Source of the DNA: Pseudorhodoferax aquiterrae
Lineage (GTDB): Bacteria; Pseudomonadota; Gammaproteobacteria; Burkholderiales; Burkholderiaceae_C
Assembly (NCBI RefSeq): GCF_014652235.1
Contig: NZ_BMYK01000001.1
Coordinates: 503,536 to 567,535, forward strand
DNA length: 64,000 nucleotides
Direction of reading: 5' to 3'
The first letter of the stretch is position 1, and each line of letters begins with the position of its first letter. Positions 9,993-19,600 of the stretch are shown one piece after another. The notes below the pieces were generated by a model that saw only the letters and a list, made by a program, of their open reading frames with translations, searched no databases and had not been told where the DNA came from. The position numbers and the translations under genes are program-made.

Positions 9993-11193
9993 GGCCGTAC
10001 AGCCAAGGCATGTCCAGCAGCCGTTCGCCGAGCAGCCGCAGCGAGAGGTTGCGCCCCCAGCGGACCAACCCGGTGGCGTGGAAGATGCGGCCGTTGCGCA
10101 GCGCGCGCGCCTGCACGCGCGCGTTGCGTTGCCAGCGCTCCAGTGCGTAGCGCGCCAGCAGCAGCGGCACCTCGATGCCGGCCGTCTCGGCCTGGCGCAG
10201 CGCGCGGCCCAGCGCCTCGGCATCCTCGATGGCCATGCCGGCGCCCTGTGCGAGGTAGGGGCGCATGGGGTGGGCGGCATCACCGAGCAGCGCCACGCGG
10301 CCGCGCGCCTGCTCGGTGGCGGCGCGCAGCGGCGGCCGGTCGGCCAGCACCCACAGCCGCCAGGCCGGCACGGCCTGCACCAGCGCCTGCAGCGGCGCCG
10401 CGCAGCCGGCCATGGCGGCCTGCAGGTCGGCCGCGTTGGTGGCGTGGTCCCAGTCGGCCAGCGCATCGGGCGTGGCGCCCTGCCGGCCCCCGGGCGGCAG
10501 GCCGTGCACGAAGGCCACCACGTTGAGGGCCTCGCCCGCGCGCACCGGGTAGCTGACCAGGTGCAGGCGCGGCCCCAGCCAGGCCGTCACTTCGGTGCTG
10601 CGCAGCGCGGCCGGCAGCGCGGCCTGCGGCAGCAGCGCACGGTAGGCCAGGTGGCCGGTCAGGCGCGGCGCGCCGTCGCCGAGCAACTGGGCGCGCACGC
10701 CGCTCCACAGGCCGTCGGCGCCGAGCAGGGCATCGCCTTCGACGGCCTTTCCCCCGGTGCGCAGCAGCACGCGCCGGCCGTCGTCCTCGTAGCCGAGCAC
10801 GCGCCGGTTGAGCGTGAGCGCGACGTCGGCCAGCGGCGCCACGGCCTGGTGCAGCAGCGCCAGCAGGTCGGCGCGGTGGATGGTGGCGTAGGGCGCGCCG
10901 TAGCGCGCGCGCATGGCGGCCAGGTCCAGCGTGGCCAGCAGCTGGCCGCTGGCGGCGTCGCGCACGCGCAGGCGCTCGGGGAAGGCGGCCACGGCCTGCA
11001 GTGCGGGGCCCAGGTCCCAGGCCTGCAGCAGCCGCACGACGTTGGGCCCCAGCTGCACGCCGGCGCCGACCTCGCTGAAGGCCGCGGCACGCTCGAACAC
11101 GCGCACCTGCCAGCCCTGTCGGGCGCAGGCCAGCGCGGCGGCCAGACCGCCGATGCCGCCACCGGCGACGAGAAGCTGCTGGGGACTTGCCAT
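9973..11193 (-). CDS. FAD-dependent aromatic-ring monooxygenase (salicylate/3-hydroxybenzoate hydroxylase type)
   Basis: A 406-residue group A flavoprotein monooxygenase. The N-terminal FAD-binding motif GGGIGGLAAA (residues 10-19) is followed by the DG motif in LLGADGLWSGVR and the GD motif in LLGDAAHPMRPYLAQGAGMAIEDAEAL. These enzymes use NAD(P)H and oxygen to hydroxylate phenolic acids; the exact substrate cannot be read. It could also be a ubiquinone-ring hydroxylase relative, but no ubi genes are nearby. It is followed upstream on the same strand by a two-component system, which might regulate it (inference). Confidence 0.85.
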   Translation of the reverse strand: MASPQQLLVAGGGIGGLAAALACARQGWQVRVFERAAAFSEVGAGVQLGPNVVRLLQAWDLGPALQAVAAFPERLRVRDAASGQLLATLDLAAMRARYGAPYATIHRADLLALLHQAVAPLADVALTLNRRVLGYEDDGRRVLLRTGGKAVEGDALLGADGLWSGVRAQLLGDGAPRLTGHLAYRALLPQAALPAALRSTEVTAWLGPRLHLVSYPVRAGEALNVVAFVHGLPPGGRQGATPDALADWDHATNAADLQAAMAGCAAPLQALVQAVPAWRLWVLADRPPLRAATEQARGRVALLGDAAHPMRPYLAQGAGMAIEDAEALGRALRQAETAGIEVPLLLARYALERWQRNARVQARALRNGRIFHATGLVRWGRNLSLRLLGERLLDMPWLYGLNSEKT

Positions 11194-11221
11194 GGGGCCG
11201 CGATTGTGCCGCCCCGGCGGC

Positions 11222-12034
11222 CTACATGGGCTTGAACAAGTGGGTGTAGAGCCGGCTCACGGCAATGCGCTCGCCCGGCCGGCCGCGCAGCCGCAGGTGC
11301 AGTCGGCCCGCCTCGTCGCGCTCCACCTGTTCGATCGCATCGGCCCGCACCACCACGGCGCGGTGCACCTGCCAGAAGCGCTGCCCGTCCAGCTGCGCCA
11401 GCAGCTGCTTGAGCGGCGTGCGGATCAGGTGCTCCTCGCCGGCGGTCAGCACGCGCACGTACTTGTCGGCCGCCTCGAAGTACAGCACCTCGTCGATGGG
11501 CACCATGCGCACCTTGGCGCCGCCGGCATCGCCGGCCGCGATGAAGCGCAGCGGCGCCGCTGGCGCTGCGCTGCCGGCCGCACCGAGCAGGCGGCGCCAC
11601 TGCGCGAACTGCTGTTCCAGCGCATCGGCCGGCGCCGGTTCGGTCGCGGCCAGCGCCTGCTGCAGGCGCGCCACGGTGCGGCGCAGCCGCTCGGGCTGCA
11701 CGGGCTTGAGCACGTAGTCGAGCGCCTGCGCGTCGAAGGCGCGTGCAGCGTATTCGTCGTAGGCCGTCACGAACACGAGTTGCGGCAGGCGCGCACTGTC
11801 CAGCGGCCAGCGCTCCGCCAGCTCGGCGGCCGCAGCCAGGCCGTCCTGGCCCGGCATGCGGATGTCCAGGAACAGCACGTGGGGCAGCAGGCGCAGCGCC
11901 GCGTCCACGGCGCTGTGGCCGTCGCCCGCGGTCGCCACGATCTGCAGCGCCGGCCAGGCCCGGCCCAGCTCGGCGGCCAGCGCCTGGGCCAGCAGCGGTT
12001 CGTCTTCGGCGATGAGGGCGGTGGTGGTCGGCAT
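11222..12034 (-). CDS. LytTR-family DNA-binding response regulator
   Basis: 270 residues. The receiver domain occupies about residues 1-125 with the acidic pair ED (10-11), the phospho-acceptor Asp57 in FLDIRMPG, VTAYDEYA, and the conserved Lys in YVLKPV. The C-terminal LytTR domain (about 165-265) has the typical IDEVLYFEAADKYVRV and FWQVHRAVVVR segments. The ATG lies five bases after the stop of the partner sensor kinase. The pair resembles AlgR/AlgZ (LytR/LytS) systems; the regulon is unknown. Confidence 0.92.
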   Translation of the reverse strand: MPTTTALIAEDEPLLAQALAAELGRAWPALQIVATAGDGHSAVDAALRLLPHVLFLDIRMPGQDGLAAAAELAERWPLDSARLPQLVFVTAYDEYAARAFDAQALDYVLKPVQPERLRRTVARLQQALAATEPAPADALEQQFAQWRRLLGAAGSAAPAAPLRFIAAGDAGGAKVRMVPIDEVLYFEAADKYVRVLTAGEEHLIRTPLKQLLAQLDGQRFWQVHRAVVVRADAIEQVERDEAGRLHLRLRGRPGERIAVSRLYTHLFKPM

Positions 12035-12039
12035 GGTTC

Positions 12040-13098
12040 TCAGAGTGGAACGACGATGCTGGCGCGCGTGCCGCCGCCGGGCTCCGCGGCAAGCGCCAGG
12101 CTGGCGCGGTCGCCGTGCAGGGTCTGCAGGCGTTCGCGCACCTGGGTCAGGCCGAAGCCGCCCGCCGTGGTGTCGGGCTCGGACAGGCCGGCGCCGGTGT
12201 CCAGCACCTGCAGGACGAGGCGGTCGCCGTCCATGGCCTGCTCGCGCCGCGCCTGCACGGTGATCGTGCCGCCCTCGACCTGGGGCTCCAGTCCGTGACG
12301 GATGGCGTTCTCCACGAGCGGCTGCAGCAGCAGCGGCGGTACCGGCACGGCCCGCAGATCCCCGGGCAGGTCGAGCGTGTAGCGCAGGCGCGGGCCCATG
12401 CGCACGGCCATGAGTTCCAGGTAGTCGGCCAGGCGCTCGAACTCCTGTGCCAGCGGGTGCAGCGTGGCGCGCGAGCCGCCCAGCGTGGCGCGCAGGTAGC
12501 TGTTGAGCCGGTCCAGCATGGCCACGGCGCGCGGCGGATCCACGGTGATCAGCACGCGCAGGTTGGCCAGCGTGTTGAAGAGCATGTGCGGCTCCAGCTG
12601 CGTCTCCAGCAGCTTGAGCTTGGCCTCGGCGGCGTCGCGTTCGGCCGCGGCGATGGCGGCGGCCAGGGCCGCTGCCTTGCCGCGCGTGTGGAAGTAGAAC
12701 GAGCCGACGGCGCCCGCAGCGATCGTGATGTACAGGCCGATGGCGCCGTCGCGCGTGTCGGCCGTGCGGCTGGGATCGGCCGGGCCGATCAGTTTGTAGG
12801 CCAGCCAATCGCCCAGGTAGAAGCCGACCCCGATGCCCGCCGCCGTCAGCACCAGGCCGCGCCAGCCCCGCGGCCAGCCGTGGCCGCCCTCGGCGTCGCC
12901 ATGGCAATGCGCGCGTGGCACGGCGTAGCGGCCGAACTCCATCGTGCCCCAGCACAGCGTGCCGATGCAGACGGAATAGGCCAGCTGCGACAGATAGCTG
13001 CGGTGCGGCCACATCAGCGTGGTCAGCACCGCCACCACGCAGCACAGCGCCAGCACGTGCAGGTAGTGGCGCAGGGCGTTGCGCAGGACGAGGTTCAT
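12040..13098 (-). CDS. LytS/AlgZ-type sensor histidine kinase
   Basis: 352 residues. The N-terminal half has four hydrophobic segments (for example YLHVLALCCVVAVLTTLM and GLYITIAAGAVGSFYF). A short coiled linker AERDAAEAKLKLLE leads to the His_kinase domain with the phosphorylatable His171 in LEPHMLFNTLANLR. The ATPase part carries PLVENAIRHGL, DTGAG and GFGLTQVRERL. I chose the ATG at 13098 because the in-frame upstream 53 codons show no family features and overlap non-coding sequence. The signal sensed is unknown. Confidence 0.92.
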   Translation of the reverse strand: MNLVLRNALRHYLHVLALCCVVAVLTTLMWPHRSYLSQLAYSVCIGTLCWGTMEFGRYAVPRAHCHGDAEGGHGWPRGWRGLVLTAAGIGVGFYLGDWLAYKLIGPADPSRTADTRDGAIGLYITIAAGAVGSFYFHTRGKAAALAAAIAAAERDAAEAKLKLLETQLEPHMLFNTLANLRVLITVDPPRAVAMLDRLNSYLRATLGGSRATLHPLAQEFERLADYLELMAVRMGPRLRYTLDLPGDLRAVPVPPLLLQPLVENAIRHGLEPQVEGGTITVQARREQAMDGDRLVLQVLDTGAGLSEPDTTAGGFGLTQVRERLQTLHGDRASLALAAEPGGGTRASIVVPL

Positions 13099-13216
13099 GG
13101 AGAGCGGGGCGGTACGGCGCCCAGATTCTTGACGAAGAAGGCCACGCTGGCGCCAGGTCCGCGCTGCCGCGGGGGGCGTGCAGCCAGAGCGCTCAGGAGC
13201 TCGGCCATGGCGGCTC

Positions 13217-13891
13217 TCAGTCCAGCAGCTGGTAGGGACCGCCGCGCGCCAGCGCACGCTGGAACGCCGGCCGCGCGTGGATGCGGTCCAGCCAGGCCAT
13301 CAACCGCGGGCGGCTGGCGTCCAGCCCGGCGCGTGCCCGGGCCGCCTCGACCGGAAAGCTCATCTGGATGTCCGCTGCGCTGAAGTCGGCGCCGGCGAAC
13401 CAGTCGCGCCCGGCCAGTTCGGCTTCCAGGAAATCCAGGTGCTGCTTCAGGTTGGGCAGCACGATCGCGGCCTTGGCCTTGGCGGCGATGCCGCGCGCGA
13501 TCGGCCGCACGAAAAATGGCATCTGCGCGCGCTCGATGCGGTCGAACACGAGCTTGAGCAGCAGCGGCGGCATGGCCGAGCCCTCGGCGTAGTGCATGAA
13601 GTAGCGCCAACGCACGGCCTCGGGCGTGCCCGGCGGTGGCGCCAGCCGGCCCTGGCCGTGGCGCTCGAGCAGGGTCTCCAGGATGGCGCCCGACTCGGCC
13701 AGCACCAGCCCGTCGTCGGTGGTCACCACGGGCGACTTGCCCAGCGGGTGCACGCGGCGCAGTTCGGGCGGCGCCAGCAGGGTGGCCGGGTCGCGCCGGT
13801 ACTGCACGATGGCGTAGGGCAGTTCCAGTTCCTCCAGCAGCCACAGCACGCGCTGCGAACGGGAGTTCTCGAGGTGGTGGACGGTGAGCAT
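13217..13891 (-). CDS. Glutathione S-transferase family protein
   Basis: About 224 residues. The N-terminal thioredoxin-fold domain (about 1-80) begins with MLTVHHLENSRSQRVLWLLEEL and carries the glutathione-site PLGKSPVV and ESGAI motifs. The all-helical C-terminal domain includes DWFAGADFSAADIQMSFP. The start at 13891 matches the family opening; an ATG nine bases upstream is possible. Glutathione conjugation or peroxidase activity is a family-level inference. The 118 bases between this gene and the sensor kinase contain nothing that I recognise. Confidence 0.9.
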   Translation of the reverse strand: MLTVHHLENSRSQRVLWLLEELELPYAIVQYRRDPATLLAPPELRRVHPLGKSPVVTTDDGLVLAESGAILETLLERHGQGRLAPPPGTPEAVRWRYFMHYAEGSAMPPLLLKLVFDRIERAQMPFFVRPIARGIAAKAKAAIVLPNLKQHLDFLEAELAGRDWFAGADFSAADIQMSFPVEAARARAGLDASRPRLMAWLDRIHARPAFQRALARGGPYQLLD

Positions 13892-13909
13892 GGCCTGCAT
13901 GGTGCCCGA

Positions 13910-14203
13910 TCAGCGCGGCGTGCCGCCGTCCAGCCGCTGGCGTTCGCGCGCGACCATGCGGTCCATGAGCGGGTTGCCCGGTGCCAGCACCCAGACCGCC
14001 AGGCCGTGGAATAGCAGGCCCAGGCCCCAGCCCAGCAGCGGGAACAGCGCCCAGTGCCGGCCGCCGGCCAGCGACAGCGCGACCAGCACGGTGTTGACGA
14101 CCGCGTAGACCGTCGCGTGGGCGAACCAGCCCAGCTTGGCCTTGGCGCGGCGGCGGGCCGTCCAGTCGAGCAAGGTTTCGCCGGGAATGGGGGTGCGGGA
14201 CAT
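13910..14203 (-). CDS. 2TM domain-containing small membrane protein
   Basis: 97 residues with two transmembrane helices (FAHATVYAVVNTVLVALSLAG and LFPLLGWGLGLLFHGLAVWVL) flanked by basic and amphipathic segments. The layout, including RRRAKAKLGWFAHATVYAVVN, matches the 2TM domain family often found next to LytTR/histidine kinase genes. The start is fixed by AAGGAG nine bases upstream. It lies 18 bases upstream of the glutathione transferase gene on the same strand. Confidence 0.8.
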   Translation of the reverse strand: MSRTPIPGETLLDWTARRRAKAKLGWFAHATVYAVVNTVLVALSLAGGRHWALFPLLGWGLGLLFHGLAVWVLAPGNPLMDRMVARERQRLDGGTPR

Positions 14204-14231
14204 GGTGTGCTCCTTGAAAGAAGTGGGTGGC

Positions 14232-14753
14232 TCAGGCGGCGACGGTGGCGGCGTGCCGGCGCAGCGCCAGCTTCCACAGCCGCAGCGCACGGCCGGCGAA
14301 GATGCCGCTGAACAGGCCATACAGCGTGCTGATGCCGGTGGCGAAGCCGCCCTGGTGGGCCAGTTCCGGGTGCATGGCCAGCAGCACACCCACGGCGTAC
14401 TTGGTCGCGAAGATGCCCATCATGAGCGCCAGCGGCACCCAGCTGCCGGGCTGGTGGAAGCGGCGGCTGGCGGGCTCGTAGCGCACGGCCGGGTGCAGCG
14501 GCAGCCGGGCGACGAAGGCCAGCGCCGCTGCCGCCGCCAGGCCCCAGCCGGCCAGCGCCAGCCAGCCCGCGTCCGAGCGGCCGAACGCGCCGGTCACGCC
14601 GTAGATGGCCAGCGCGACCATGGCCACGGGCATGGCGGTCGCGCGCAGGAGGTGGGTGCTGCCGGCCACGAGCTGCCTGGCGCCCATCCAGGCGAGCAGC
14701 GCGAACAGCGCGAACACCCAGGCGGGCGTGTGGGTCAGGATCTGGATCAGCAT
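14232..14753 (-). CDS. Hypothetical membrane protein (DUF6622-like)
   Basis: 173 residues with five likely transmembrane segments, beginning MLIQILTHTPAWVFALFALLAWMG. The opening and the even spacing of helices resemble a family that I recall as DUF6622; this is memory, not a search. It ends in the basic RALRLWKLALRRH tail. It is transcribed away from the mdt efflux operon and may be the first gene of the small-membrane-protein/GST run. Confidence 0.65.
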   Translation of the reverse strand: MLIQILTHTPAWVFALFALLAWMGARQLVAGSTHLLRATAMPVAMVALAIYGVTGAFGRSDAGWLALAGWGLAAAAALAFVARLPLHPAVRYEPASRRFHQPGSWVPLALMMGIFATKYAVGVLLAMHPELAHQGGFATGISTLYGLFSGIFAGRALRLWKLALRRHAATVAA

Positions 14754-14897
14754 CGCGGGCTCCGTGGTGTTGGGTGTTGGCGCGACTGTGCGCCGGCGCC
14801 GCGTCGCATCCCAGCGCCATGCGACAGGCTGCAGCACGGCGGCGCCAGTTGCAGCGCAGCGCGACGAACGGGGAAGCCCTGGGCGCTTTACCTGGCG

Positions 14898-14935
14898 TTG
14901 ACAGTTGCGCGCACATGCCGGCTACGATCGCCGGC
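14898..14935 (+). promoter_or_regulatory. Candidate promoter/operator of the mdtABC-type operon
   Basis: TTGACA at 14898-14903 and TACGAT at 14923-14928 could form a sigma-70 promoter, although the 19-base spacer is long. The -10 hexamer is bracketed by two copies of the palindrome GCCGGC (14917-14922 and 14930-14935), a layout that would suit a repressor site. No regulator gene sits next to the operon. Confidence 0.45.
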
Positions 14936-14977
14936 TCCAATCGCACCCACGCTTGTGCCCGCCCCCGATCTCGCGCC

Positions 14978-16591
14978 ATGGACCACCCCACGCCCGGCTC
15001 CGCTCCCTCCCGTTCCCTGGTGACGCCGCCGGCGCAGCCCCCTTCGCGCGGGCGCCGCTGGCTCGGGGCGGTGGTCACCGTGCTGGTGCTCGGGGCCCTG
15101 GTGGGCGGCAGCTACTACCTGGTCAAGCGGCCGGCCGAGGCGCCCGCGGGCTTCGGCATGGGCCCACGCCCCGGTGGCCCGCCGGGCGGGCCCGGCAGCT
15201 TCGGCATGGTGACGGTGGGCCATGCCACCGTGGCGCGCGCGCAGATCCCGGTCACGCTGGACGCGCTGGGCACGGTCACGCCCGTGGCCACGGTCACGCT
15301 CAAGCCCCAGGTCGGCGGCGTGCTGACCGAGGTGCTGTTCACCGAAGGCCAGACCGTGCGCAAGGGCCAGCTGCTGGCCCGCATCGACCCGCGCCCCTAC
15401 GAGCAGGCGCTGATGCAGGCGCGCGGCACGCGCATGCGCGACGAGGCCCAGTTGCAGGCCGCCCGCGTCACGCTGGCCCGTTACCGCACCCTGTTGGGCC
15501 AGGACTCCATCGCGCGGCAGGACGTGGACACCCAGGCCGCGCTGGTGCAGCAGCTCGAAGGCACCGTCACCAGCGACAAGGCGGCGGAGGCCGCGGCGGC
15601 CGTGAACCTGGAGTTCACGCGCATCACGGCGCCGCTCGCGGGCCGGATCGGCCTGCGCACGGTGGACCCCGGCAACACCGTGGCGGCGGGCTCGACCACG
15701 GGCATCGCCGTGATCACGCAGATGAACCCCATCGACGTGCAGTTCGCGGTGCCGCAGGACCGCATCCCCGAGGTGCAGGAGCAGGTGCGCGGTAGCGCCA
15801 AGCCGGCCGTGGCCGCGCTGGACCGCACGCGCAGCGCGGTGCTGGACACCGGCAGCTTCTCCACGCTGGACAACGTGGTCGACACCACCACGGGCACGGT
15901 CAAGGCCAAGGCCCGCTTCGCCAATGCCGACGGTAAGCTGTTTCCCAGCCAGTTCGTCAACGTGCGCATGACGCTGCGCACCATCGATGCGCTGGTGGTG
16001 CCCGTGACGGCCGTGCGCACCGGCCCGCAGGGCCCCTACGTCTATGTGATCGCCGACGACCGCAGCGTCAGCATGCGCCGCGTCAAGCGCGGCGAGGCGA
16101 CGGTGGACGTCGTCGCCGTGACCGAAGGCCTGCAGGCCGGCGAACTGGTCGTGACCGAGGGCGGCGACCGGCTCAGCGAAGGCTCGCGCGTGCGCCTGCA
16201 GGGCGAGGTACCGCAGGCCGGCCCGCGCAACGGCGGCGGGCGCCGCCACGGCCAGGGCGCCATGGCCCCGGGCGCGCCGGGCGCCGCTGCGTCTGCCCCA
16301 GCCAACCCGTCGGCCGCCGCGCCGGCACCGTTGCCGGCGCGCCCGGGCGCTTCCGGCACGCAACCGCCGGCCGCCACGGCAGCGCCGCCCAGCGGCCAGC
16401 CGCCGGCTGCCCAGCCCGAGTCCGCGGGCCTGCCCACGGCCGAACAGCGCCGCCGCATGCTCGATGCGGTCAAGGACGACCCCGCGAAGCTGGCCCAGCG
16501 CAAGCAGTTCCTCGAAGCGCTGGACCGGGGCGACCCGGAGGCGCTGGCGCGCTGGCAGAACCTGCAGCAGCGGCGCCGGCCGGGTTCCTGA
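14978..16591 (+). CDS. mdtA: RND efflux periplasmic adaptor subunit (MdtA-like)
   Basis: 537-residue membrane-fusion protein that links an inner-membrane RND pump to an outer-membrane channel. A single N-terminal membrane anchor (LGAVVTVLVLGALVGGSYYL) precedes the lipoyl-like half motifs (TLKPQVGGVLTEVLF and TRITAPLAGRIGLR), a helical hairpin between them, and beta-barrel and membrane-proximal domains. It is much longer than E. coli MdtA (about 415 residues). From about residue 415 it runs into a Gly/Arg- then Ala/Pro-rich low-complexity stretch and ends in a charged helical segment (from TAEQRRRMLDAVKDD). mdtB follows 12 bases later. Confidence 0.92.
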   Translation: MDHPTPGSAPSRSLVTPPAQPPSRGRRWLGAVVTVLVLGALVGGSYYLVKRPAEAPAGFGMGPRPGGPPGGPGSFGMVTVGHATVARAQIPVTLDALGTVTPVATVTLKPQVGGVLTEVLFTEGQTVRKGQLLARIDPRPYEQALMQARGTRMRDEAQLQAARVTLARYRTLLGQDSIARQDVDTQAALVQQLEGTVTSDKAAEAAAAVNLEFTRITAPLAGRIGLRTVDPGNTVAAGSTTGIAVITQMNPIDVQFAVPQDRIPEVQEQVRGSAKPAVAALDRTRSAVLDTGSFSTLDNVVDTTTGTVKAKARFANADGKLFPSQFVNVRMTLRTIDALVVPVTAVRTGPQGPYVYVIADDRSVSMRRVKRGEATVDVVAVTEGLQAGELVVTEGGDRLSEGSRVRLQGEVPQAGPRNGGGRRHGQGAMAPGAPGAAASAPANPSAAAPAPLPARPGASGTQPPAATAAPPSGQPPAAQPESAGLPTAEQRRRMLDAVKDDPAKLAQRKQFLEALDRGDPEALARWQNLQQRRRPGS

Positions 16592-16603
16592 GGCCCCGAG
16601 CCG

Positions 16604-19600
16604 ATGAGCCCGTCCAGACCCTTCATCGAGCGCCCGGTGGCCACCGGGCTGCTGATGCTGGCCATCGTGCTGGCCGGCCTGGTCGGCCTGCGCTTCCTGC
16701 CGCTTGCCGCGCTGCCGCAGGTGGACTATCCGACCATCCAGGTGCAGACGCTCTACCCGGGCGCCAGCCCCGAGGTGATGAGCCGCACCGTCAGCGCGCC
16801 GCTGGAGCGCCAGTTCGGCCAGATGCCGGGGCTCAACCGCATGGCCTCGACCAGCGCGGCCGGCGTCTCCATCGTCACGCTGCAGTTCGACCTGGACCAG
16901 ACCCTGGACGTGGCCGAGCAGCAGGTGCAGGCCGCCATCAACGCCGGCAACTCGCTGCTGCCGGCCGACCTGCCCGCGCCGCCGGTCTACGCCAAGGTCA
17001 ACCCGGCCGACGCGCCCATCCTGACGCTGGCCGTGGGCAGCGACAGCCTGCCGCTGACCGAGGTGCAGAACCTCGTCAACACGCGCATGGCACAGAAGAT
17101 CAGCCAGGTGGCCGGCGTGGGCCTGGTCACGCTGTCGGGCGGGCAGCGGCCGGCCGTGCGCATCCAGGCCGACACCCAGGCGCTGGCCTCTGTGGGGCTG
17201 GGCATCGACACGCTGCGCAGCGTGATCGCCGCGGCCAACGCCAACAGCGCCAAGGGCAGCTTCGACGGTCCGGCGCGCTCCTACAGCATCAACAGCAACG
17301 ACCAGTTGCTGACCGCCGCCGACTACCAGAACCTCATCGTGGCCTGGAAGAACGGTGCGCCCGTGCGCATGCGCGATGTGGCGCGTGTCGTCGACGGCCC
17401 CGAGAACACGCAGTTGGGGGCGTGGGCCGGCTTGAAGGAGGGCAGCGGGGCAGACCTGCGCCCCGCCGTGATCCTGAACGTGCAGCGCCAGCCCGGTGCC
17501 AACGTGATCGCCACCGTCGACGCGATCCGGCAGCAGCTGCCCGAGCTGCAGGCCGCCCTGCCGGCCTCGCTGCGCGTGCAGGTGCTGTCCGACCGCACCA
17601 CTGGCATCCGCGCCTCGGTCGAGCACGTGCAGCTGGAGCTCGTGCTGGCCGTGGTGCTGGTTGTGCTTGTGATCTTTTTCTTTCTGCACAACCTGCGCGC
17701 CACCGTGATCGCCAGCATCGCGGTGCCGATCTCGCTGATCGGCACCTGCGGGCTCATGTACCTGCTGGGCTACTCGCTGAACAACCTTTCCCTGATGGCG
17801 CTGACCATCGCCACCGGCTTCGTGGTGGACGACGCGATCGTCATGATCGAGAACATCGCGCGCTACCTGGAGGACGGCGAGAAACCCTTCGCCGCCGCGC
17901 TCAAGGGCGCGACGCAGATCGGCTTCACCATCATCTCGCTGACGGTCTCGCTGATCGCGGTGCTGATCCCGCTGTTGTTCATGGAGGACGTGGTCGGTCG
18001 GCTGTTCCGCGAGTTCGCGGTCACGCTGGCCATCACCATCCTGATCTCGGCCGTGGTCTCGCTGACCTTGGTGCCCATGATGTCGGCGCGCTGGTTGAAA
18101 CCCGAGGCCGAGACCGCGACGCGCTTCGGCCATGGCGTGCAACGCTTCTTCGACAAGGTCATCGCCCGCTACGACCGCGGGCTGGTCTGGGTGCTGCGCC
18201 ACCAGGCCCTCACGCTGTTCGTGGCCGTGGCCACGCTGGCACTGACCGTGCTGCTGTACGTGGCGATCCCCAAGGGCCTGTTTCCCACGCAGGACACGGG
18301 CCAGCTCAAAGTGCGGCTGGAGGCCGCGCAGGATGTCTCCTACCAGCGCATGGCCGATCTGCAGCAGGCTGCCGCGGTCGCCATCCTGGCCGACCCGCAG
18401 GTGCGCAGCGTGTCGGCCGTGGTGGGCGTGGACGCCGCCAGCAACACCATGCTGAACGTGGGCAGCATGCTCGTGAACCTGCGCGCCGACCGTGGCAACC
18501 AGCAGGAGACCATGGACAGGCTGCGCCAGCGCGTGCGCCAGGCCGTGGCCGGCGTCACGCTGTACCTGCAGCCCACGCAGGACCTGACCATCGACGCCGA
18601 GGCCGGGCCCACCGAATTCCGCCTCTCGTTGGAGGGCGTGGACACCGCGCTCGTCAACGAGTGGGCGCGCAAGCTCGTGGAACGCCTGCACGGTGCCGAC
18701 CTGGCCGACCGCGTGCGCAACGCCACCACCGACGCTGGCGCCCAGGGCCTGGCGGCCTACGTGGACATCGACCGTGGCACGGCGGCGCGGCTGTCGGTCA
18801 CCGCCAGTGCGGTGGACGATGCGCTCTACAGCGCCTTCGGCCAGCGCATCGTCTCCACCATCTTCACCGAGACCAACCAGTACCGCGTGATCCTGGAGGC
18901 GCAGCGCGAGGGGCTGGATTCGGTGCAGGGCCTGGGCAACCTGCAACTGCGCACGGGCAGCGGCGGCACCACACCGCTGTCGTCCTTCGCCACCGTGCGC
19001 GAGCAGCTGGCGCCGCTGCAGGTCACGCGCGTGGCGCAGTACCCGGCCGCCACGGTGGGCTTCGACACCGCGCCCGGCGTGGCGCTGGGCCGATCGGTGC
19101 AGGCCATCCGCGCGGCAGCCAGCGAGATCGGCCTGCCGGCCAGCATTTCCATGAAGTTCCTGGGCGCGGCCGGCGCCTACGAGAAATCGCTGACCAGCCA
19201 GCTCTGGCTGATCCTGGCGGCCGTGGTCTGCGTCTACATCGTGCTGGGCGTGCTGTACGAGAGCTACGTGCACCCGCTGACCATCCTGTCCACGCTGCCT
19301 TCGGCCGGCGTGGGCGCGCTGCTGATGCTGATGGTCAGCGGCCAGGACCTGGGCGTGATCGGCATCATCGGCATCATCCTGCTCATCGGCATCGTCAAGA
19401 AGAACGCGATCATGATGATCGACTTCGCGATCGACGCGGAGAGGCAGCAGGGCAAGACGCCGCAGGAAGCGATCCACCAGGCCGCGCTGCTGCGCTTTCG
19501 GCCCATCCTCATGACCACGCTGGCCGCGCTGTTCGCCGCGTTGCCGCTGATGTTCGGCTGGGGCGAGGGCGCGGAACTGCGCCGGCCTCTGGGCCTGGCG

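Noticed and set aside
14888..19477. 1529-codon open frame antisense to mdtA/mdtB
   Set aside because: The plus strand codes for clear MdtA and MdtB proteins. The antisense product is His/Gln/Arg/Ala-rich with no family features, an artefact of very high GC that removes stop codons.
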